Assembly (NCBI GenBank): GCA_018340375.1
Contig: JAFFJZ010000002.1
Coordinates: forward strand, 19,362,001-19,426,000
Origin: Gonatopus flavifemur
Taxonomy: Eukaryota > Arthropoda > Insecta > Hymenoptera > Dryinidae
DNA: 64,000 nucleotides
Direction of reading: 5' to 3'
Position numbers and translations under genes: made by a program. Below the pieces are notes generated by a model, which was not told the DNA's origin, ran no database searches, and saw only the letters and a list, made by a program, of their open reading frames with translations. Below are positions 59,085 to 64,000 of the stretch, piece after piece (the first letter of the stretch is position 1; each line of letters begins with the position of its first letter).

Positions 59085-59505
59085 ATATCATTTTAAAAAA
59101 ATTGTTTCTGAGAATTCAGGAAAATGTGACTGTGATTTTTTAACGAAGCTGAAATTAGCAGCGGATTGTTGTAACTTTTGATTGAACGTTGTTGAAGCCC
59201 TTCTTGTACCAATAATTGATTCAGCATTGTTCCACCAAACGTTTCAGATGCTCAAATCTTTCATAAAAGTTTTGTGTAAAAAGTTGTAACAATCGGCTCA
59301 ATCTAGCTTTATGACTGCCAGTTTCAGCTTCATAATTTTTTACATCCACTTTCTTCAGAATTTTCAAAAAAATTTGCTGAATTTCAAGACACGTGACTGA
59401 ATTTCCAGAATACACTCCGTAATTTATTTGAAGTTTCTTAACTTTCAGAAAAAAGTAGCTGTCACATTTCCTGAATTTCCAGAAGGAATTTTATTACAGT
59501 GTACA
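59085..59505. repeat. TTCTGAATTTCCAGAAGG dispersed repeat, copy 2
   Basis: Inverted blocks GAATTCAGGAAAATGTGACT on the left and CTGTCACATTTCCTGAATTT on the right enclose 300 bp. The right end (TTCAGAAAAAAGTAGCTGTC, ending TTACAGTG then TA) matches 4150-4216. It is a CACTG-type terminus by its inverse. Confidence 0.55.
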
Positions 59506-60901
59506 CACTCACACGTGCACAAAGTAGGCAATATTGATCGAACACCTGTAGAAAATAATAATGTCCATGTGAATTGAACGCACACATCCGAAGTGAGTGA
59601 ATAATTACTTAAATCGTACAAGATGCGAATAATTTCTCGACGTCAATCATTACTGGAAACAAACTTTCGATCCGTCCGCGACGTATCATTTGAGTTTAAT
59701 TCACATACAATTTCAATATATATATATAAATCTTAACTCGAATAATCATGTGATTGATTTAAAAGAGGATCCTATCGAACGCTAGACGCACAAACGCTGT
59801 ACGCTCATTTGTTCATGATTTGTATCCAGATTATAGTTATATTATTGAAAATCATCGATAGAACGTTACATGAATATTCATAATTAATGTCAATTACGAG
59901 AAATCGAAAGCATTCGATCTGTTTTTATGGTTTTTCTATGCACCCAAATTATGTATAATTTGTTTAAATGTGTGTTAATATGGATATTGAGAGCAAATTA
60001 TACTCCGATGAGAATATTCTTGTATCGCGGAATATCGTTATATCAATGATAATGAGAAAAAAACATTTTATAGATGGTTGATTAGGCATCTGCTGGAAAA
60101 TACTGAATAAAATATCAATATCGTTGAAGTTGAATCGTTCATTGGCATGAATTTGTCATTCATTTCCCGGACTACGCGTAATCAGGATGGAATGATGAAG
60201 ACAATTTTATCAAATTCTCAACCTATTTTGAAGTGAATTTCGTTGTTTTGTATTCCAAATTCGCCTCGATGAATCATCAAAACTTCAACGAAATAACGTA
60301 TCACTCCTGTGATGTGTTGGGAAAATATCTTTGTAACGAATGAAATTGAATTTTCATTGCTCCACAAACATCTTTAAGAAGTATGAAAAGCGTTTATGTA
60401 GAGATTGGAATGATTCTGTGTCGATGAAGAATATTTTAATTGGTTCACAAACAAATCTGAATGTTACATAATTTGAGAACAAGAATTTATGATATCTTTG
60501 AGGCGTTGAATGATAACGATGATACGAATAATTTGTAATAAATTTCAATAAGTAGATACCGAGCTACAATGATCGCATCAAACCAGTTTGTCATTTTGTT
60601 CTTTTTGTTTTTATAGAAATCAAGTTTTATTGAAGAAAATCCATTTATTCCCCCGCTTTTTTTCAGTGGATTAAAGAAGAGTGATTTTATTTGATCAATA
60701 ATTAAAGTCAGATGATGAAGACTGTAGAAATCCTGTATCGCCAACCTAGTTATTACTGAAATTTATGTTTTATGATATCTTTTGAACAAGTTCAAGATAT
60801 CTCATGCAACTTTTCAACAATTCTTTTACACTATTCCTTGCTTGATACCCAAGAAGACACCGAACGTACAAAAACGTGAAACAATGAAGTAATAATCCCT
60901 A
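59506..60901. other. unassigned AT-rich DNA
   Basis: Nothing recognisable. Two partly overlapping minus-strand frames near 60.35-60.74 kb have no family resemblance. Confidence 0.4.
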
Positions 60902-61406
60902 CACGGAGAAAATTTTATATCAAAGAGTACTATATTTGTATTGTAATCGTGGGATATAATTGCATATGTTTCGTGAGGACAAGAATACATATGTTATAAT
61001 TTGGAATAAATATGGTTATGAGCCTCATAATGAAGTACATTCCACGAATAGCATACAAACAGTGCCGTTTTTCTGCATAGGCTTTGTAGGCTCGGGCCTG
61101 AGACCCCACGCTGATGGGGGCCCCCGACTCCTTGAACCACAATTTTCTTTCAATCCTACAAGAACAGAATTTTTGATAATAAAAGAAGTGAAACATGAGC
61201 TATGGATGTCCAAATTGCACAGTCAAACGAACATATCGATATATTCATAATCGATTGAAATTTCCGAAAAGATATTACTATATATATAAGTGAAAAAATC
61301 CCCTTACATGGGCCCTCAAGCATTCTGAGCCTAGGGCCCTTTAACTATGAAAGACGGTACTGCATAAAAATATAGTAATCTTCCATATAATAAACTTTTC
61401 TCCGTG
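60902..61406. mobile_element. 505-bp CACGG-ended MITE, TA duplication, GC-richer core
   Basis: Left CACGGAGAAAATTTTATATC and inverse right CACGGAGAAAAGTTTATTAT are flanked by TA (60900-60901, 61407-61408) and stay similar through AAGANTACTATATTT. The core has GGGCCTGAGACCCCACG, GGGGGCCCCCGA and TGGGCCCTCAAG, unusually GC-rich and self-complementary. Mirrored frames on both strands arise from it. Confidence 0.75.
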
Positions 61407-61474
61407 TAGTAAAAATATTCTAGTCATTGAAGAGTTTTGAAACGCTTCGCTAGCCAAAAACTAGACACTTGTAA

Positions 61475-61583
61475 CCCAGACAGCACAACGTGCTACTGGA
61501 ACGTTTATGGAAGGTTTATAAAACGTAGGAGAGGTTTTCTGAACGTTCAGAAAACGTCCTAGAGACACATTGTGCTGTTAGGG
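61475..61583. mobile_element. 109-bp CCCA-ended MITE, AA duplication
   Basis: Left CCCAGACAGCACAACGTG and inverse right CCCTAACAGCACAATGTGTC, with AA outside both (61473-61474, 61584-61585). The interior contains AACGTTTATGG and CTGAACGTTCAGAAAACGT, a local palindrome. It is the shortest member of its class here. Confidence 0.75.
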
Positions 61584-61746
61584 AAGTGCCTGGTAAAGTT
61601 CTGGTGAGATGCTGGCAAGTGTCTAGAACATTTCTACTTAAGAATGTTACCTGTGCTCTGGCCACTATGTGGATAGCAAGGAATATCTATCACCTCCACC
61701 GTAATTTTCATTAAATTACCACACAAGATTTCTGTAAATTTAACGA

Positions 61747-61930
61747 CACGGAAAAAGATGATGTGGCTGATATTTGGGAAACTAAAAATTAGCTGTCGTA
61801 ACGAAATTTATTGCTATAGGAGCTAAAATCTAGCTTTTGCGGCGATTTTGTTCGCCATCCAATTATCAAGTACACGAAATAGCTACCACAGCTAATTCCT
61901 AGCTACTATAGTGAATTATTTTTTTCCGTG
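61747..61930. mobile_element. CACGG-ended MITE filled with TAGCT/AGCTA words
   Basis: Left CACGGAAAAAGATGATGTGG and inverse right CACGGAAAAAAATAATTCAC enclose TTAGCTGTCG, GGAGCTAAAATCTAGCTTTT and CAGCTAATTCCTAGCTAC. Outer dinucleotides are GA and AA, so the duplication is not intact. Confidence 0.6.
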
Positions 61931-62029
61931 AAGAATTCTGGTGCAGGTGATGGATAATCCTCAACGCGGACATCAATGGTTCATTCATTTTCGTGTAGTA
62001 TATGTACAACCCATACTAAGAGGAAACAC

Positions 62030-62190
62030 TATAGCCGAAAATACGCCGGAGTACAGTTTTCAGTCACTGTAGCTGTATTTTCACTACCACAGCGATTCTC
62101 ATAACCACGTTAATGGAAAATATGGCTACTGTAACTACAAAAATGTACTCGAGCTCGTTTTCAGCTACAGTCTCTTCTCAGTGCAGTGAA
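62030..62190. repeat. CTGTAGCT word array, copy 3
   Basis: CACTGTAGCTGTATTTTCAC, ACCACAGCG, GGCTACTGTAACTAC and TCAGCTACAGTC recur as in 37015-37250. Ends not resolved. Confidence 0.5.
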
Positions 62191-64000
62191 AATTTGTCCC
62201 CTCAACATTTCAAACGTTCATTATGTTCTCTAAATGATATCAAAAAGTTGTCCAATGCGTCGATTTTCAAAACCTCTTTGATGCCTTTCTTAAAAAGTCT
62301 AGAACCTATGAGAAAGTTAACTCAGATCACTTTGTGATAACTCGCAGATCTCATAAGAAACTTATCAAAAAGATTTCCGACATCGACGCATTAGAGAATT
62401 TTCTGATATCATTCACAGAACATAATGAATATTTGGAATATCGAGGTGAAAAATGTTCCCTGGGATTAAATTATCAATATGAATCTATATCCTGTTGAAG
62501 ATGATCGAAAGCATAAGTTACAACAACAACAACAAACATTTCGAGAACAAAGTATACTAAATGAAACTTCAAATCCAAATCTTGAAACTTGGTTATTAGT
62601 TACACGGATTACATAAAATCATCACTATAAATCAACAACCGTCAAAATAGGACCGTCCAAATAACTTGCAATGCTCACGAAGTTTCCAACGGTAGAATTG
62701 TGTGTAGCAGTGTGTATGGTCAACTACCAGTTGTAATACAATTCCCCACGTGAAATTCATCTCATTACATAACTTTGGTCGAAAACGAGCTGTAATATTC
62801 GGCACAAGGTCGCGCTGGACCGACGTTGGACGACTTTCTCAATAATTTATAAATCACTCGATTTCGCATGTTTCAAATATTTTGATTTTGTGGGCGACTC
62901 ATTACGAATTCGCTACATCGAAGTGTCATTCCTCATCCCATGCTTCTGTCCTTCTTTTTCATCGCTGTATAGGTTTACTCATTGTTTGTATAGTTATGAA
63001 AAATATTCCAGTATCGATATATAAGGTTTCGTGGAATAATATCTAGCAATACTGAAAATGTTTCATCATATCCGAAACTCTTACTCAACCGAGGACCACC
63101 ACTCGGGTTTTAATGTTTCATGCACCGAGAAAAGAACTGACCGAATATTTAGGAGATTTAGAGAGAATCAATTTGTCTTGATTGACATTGAATTGAAGCA
63201 CGTCTTGTGATATTTTAGGATGAGACCAATTTTATTATGCGTTCAAATGTTTTTTAGGTTTTAGTCAAATCGATTCGGATCTGAACATAGTCCTCAATTT
63301 CTGATTTCTTTTGAATATTCTGGTCAAGTTACAAATATGGGAATGGATAATGCAAAATCTGAGAAGTAACTTCCCTCTTATCGGAAGGGTGAAGAATCCT
63401 GGAATCATTTGATCCTTGTTTACCACACTGGGTTGAAATCGACCCCAGCCATATTCTACCTCAATTTCGAGTATCTTCATCTAGGAGCACGGTGTCCATA
63501 GCGACACTTATCGATAACTGAAGGATGTTACTACTTTGTGGCGCAATAAAATTCCGGTAGACCCATTAGTCCGTTTGCAGCGATTGAAAATTTTTCATGA
63601 AAACATATAGCTCATTTTCTTAGAAATTCCTTCCCTTTACTTCTCAGAATAAATACTTTTCCATCAGCAGCCACTGGAGGACTAATGTCTTTCTCAAAGA
63701 GTAACATTTCAAAAGTATGATGTCTAATTTTCAGCTCAAAATATTGAAGAATATTCAAGTTATGAATTTTATCCATAGCAACAGTTTTCCATTTTTCTTT
63801 TCATGCTTCATTTTTCGAGCATATTGAAATTTGATCTTCTGCTGTACAGCCCTATACGATCTCCCAAAGTAAACTCCAAATGAGTTCATTTGTTATAACA
63901 ATTTTTGTCGCTGAAGTGGAAAACACCTCAATGTGGCAACTATGTGATTCCTGTAAAATGTGGTAAACAAGGATCAAATAAAAAAACAAGTATGAGATAT
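62191..64000. other. unassigned DNA to the right edge
   Basis: A CACCGAGAAAAGAACTGACC at 63122 resembles a CAC-class left end whose partner may lie beyond the window. A short CAA tandem occurs at 62520. Otherwise nothing is recognised. Confidence 0.4.

Noticed and set aside
60930..61250. Opposed frames with Gly/Pro-rich segments
   Set aside because: They cross the GC-rich self-complementary core of the CACGG MITE at 60902.
1..64000. CRISPR array, bacterial operon or viral provirus segment
   Set aside because: Repeats have no constant spacers, frames are short, splice signals are eukaryotic, and no viral or toxin gene is recognisable.

Overview
The window is AT-rich eukaryotic DNA, almost certainly from an insect. 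The grounds are two mariner transposons with TA target duplications, the C-terminus of an insect-type LINE, GT-AG splice sites and many short terminal-inverted-repeat (TIR) elements. No ribosomal RNA, true tRNA gene, CRISPR array, operon or bacterial-style coding stretch is visible. The species cannot be named from sequence alone; a hymenopteran would fit the base composition and repeat load, but that is inference.

The window is gene-poor and dominated by mobile DNA. Summing the element intervals listed here gives roughly a third of the 64 kb. Real coding sequence I can defend is: (1) a mariner transposase at 28855-29889 (minus), open over its full length but with a compressed catalytic spacing (DD30D instead of DD34D); (2) a mariner transposase pseudogene at 20331-21380 (minus) with a single stop, between perfect 36-bp inverted repeats; (3) the 3' end of a LINE reverse transcriptase at 23290-23580 (plus); (4) a weakly supported two-exon coiled-coil C-terminus at 55548-56139 (minus); (5) a CpG-rich island at 38.3-40.5 kb with a chain of good splice sites and very short exons (plus). 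A candidate promoter and 5' noncoding exon lie at 43.8-44.8 kb (plus).

Layout. 0-18.4 kb: MITE-like elements separated by unremarkable AT-rich DNA. 20.1-24.2 kb: a nest holding mariner 1, several MITEs and the LINE fragment. 25.5-31.2 kb: a dense nest several layers deep, with an AGATATCT-rich element carrying a CACTGG MITE, a hAT MITE inside that, a tRNA-like repeat, mariner 2 and a TTAA-flanked MITE. 31.8-38.3 kb: mostly unrecognised DNA plus a TCCGAATT array. 38.3-42.5 kb: the CpG-rich island with a 427-bp near-perfect palindrome, then a CCTGATCAGG array. 42.5-64 kb: mostly single-copy-looking DNA with scattered MITEs.

The most interesting pattern is shared by many small elements. Each family is bounded by TIRs and filled with degenerate reiterations of one short, usually palindromic, word (AGATATCT, AACGTT, CCAGTAC, GAACGTTC, AGCAAA/TTTGCT, AGATCT, CATATATGG, CCTGATCAGG, TCCGAATT, CTGTAGCT). 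Two terminal classes emerge. CAC(T/G/C)G-ended elements duplicate TA, CA or TG. CCCA-ended elements duplicate an arbitrary dinucleotide. Neither pattern fits the fixed-TA rule of mariner-type MITEs.
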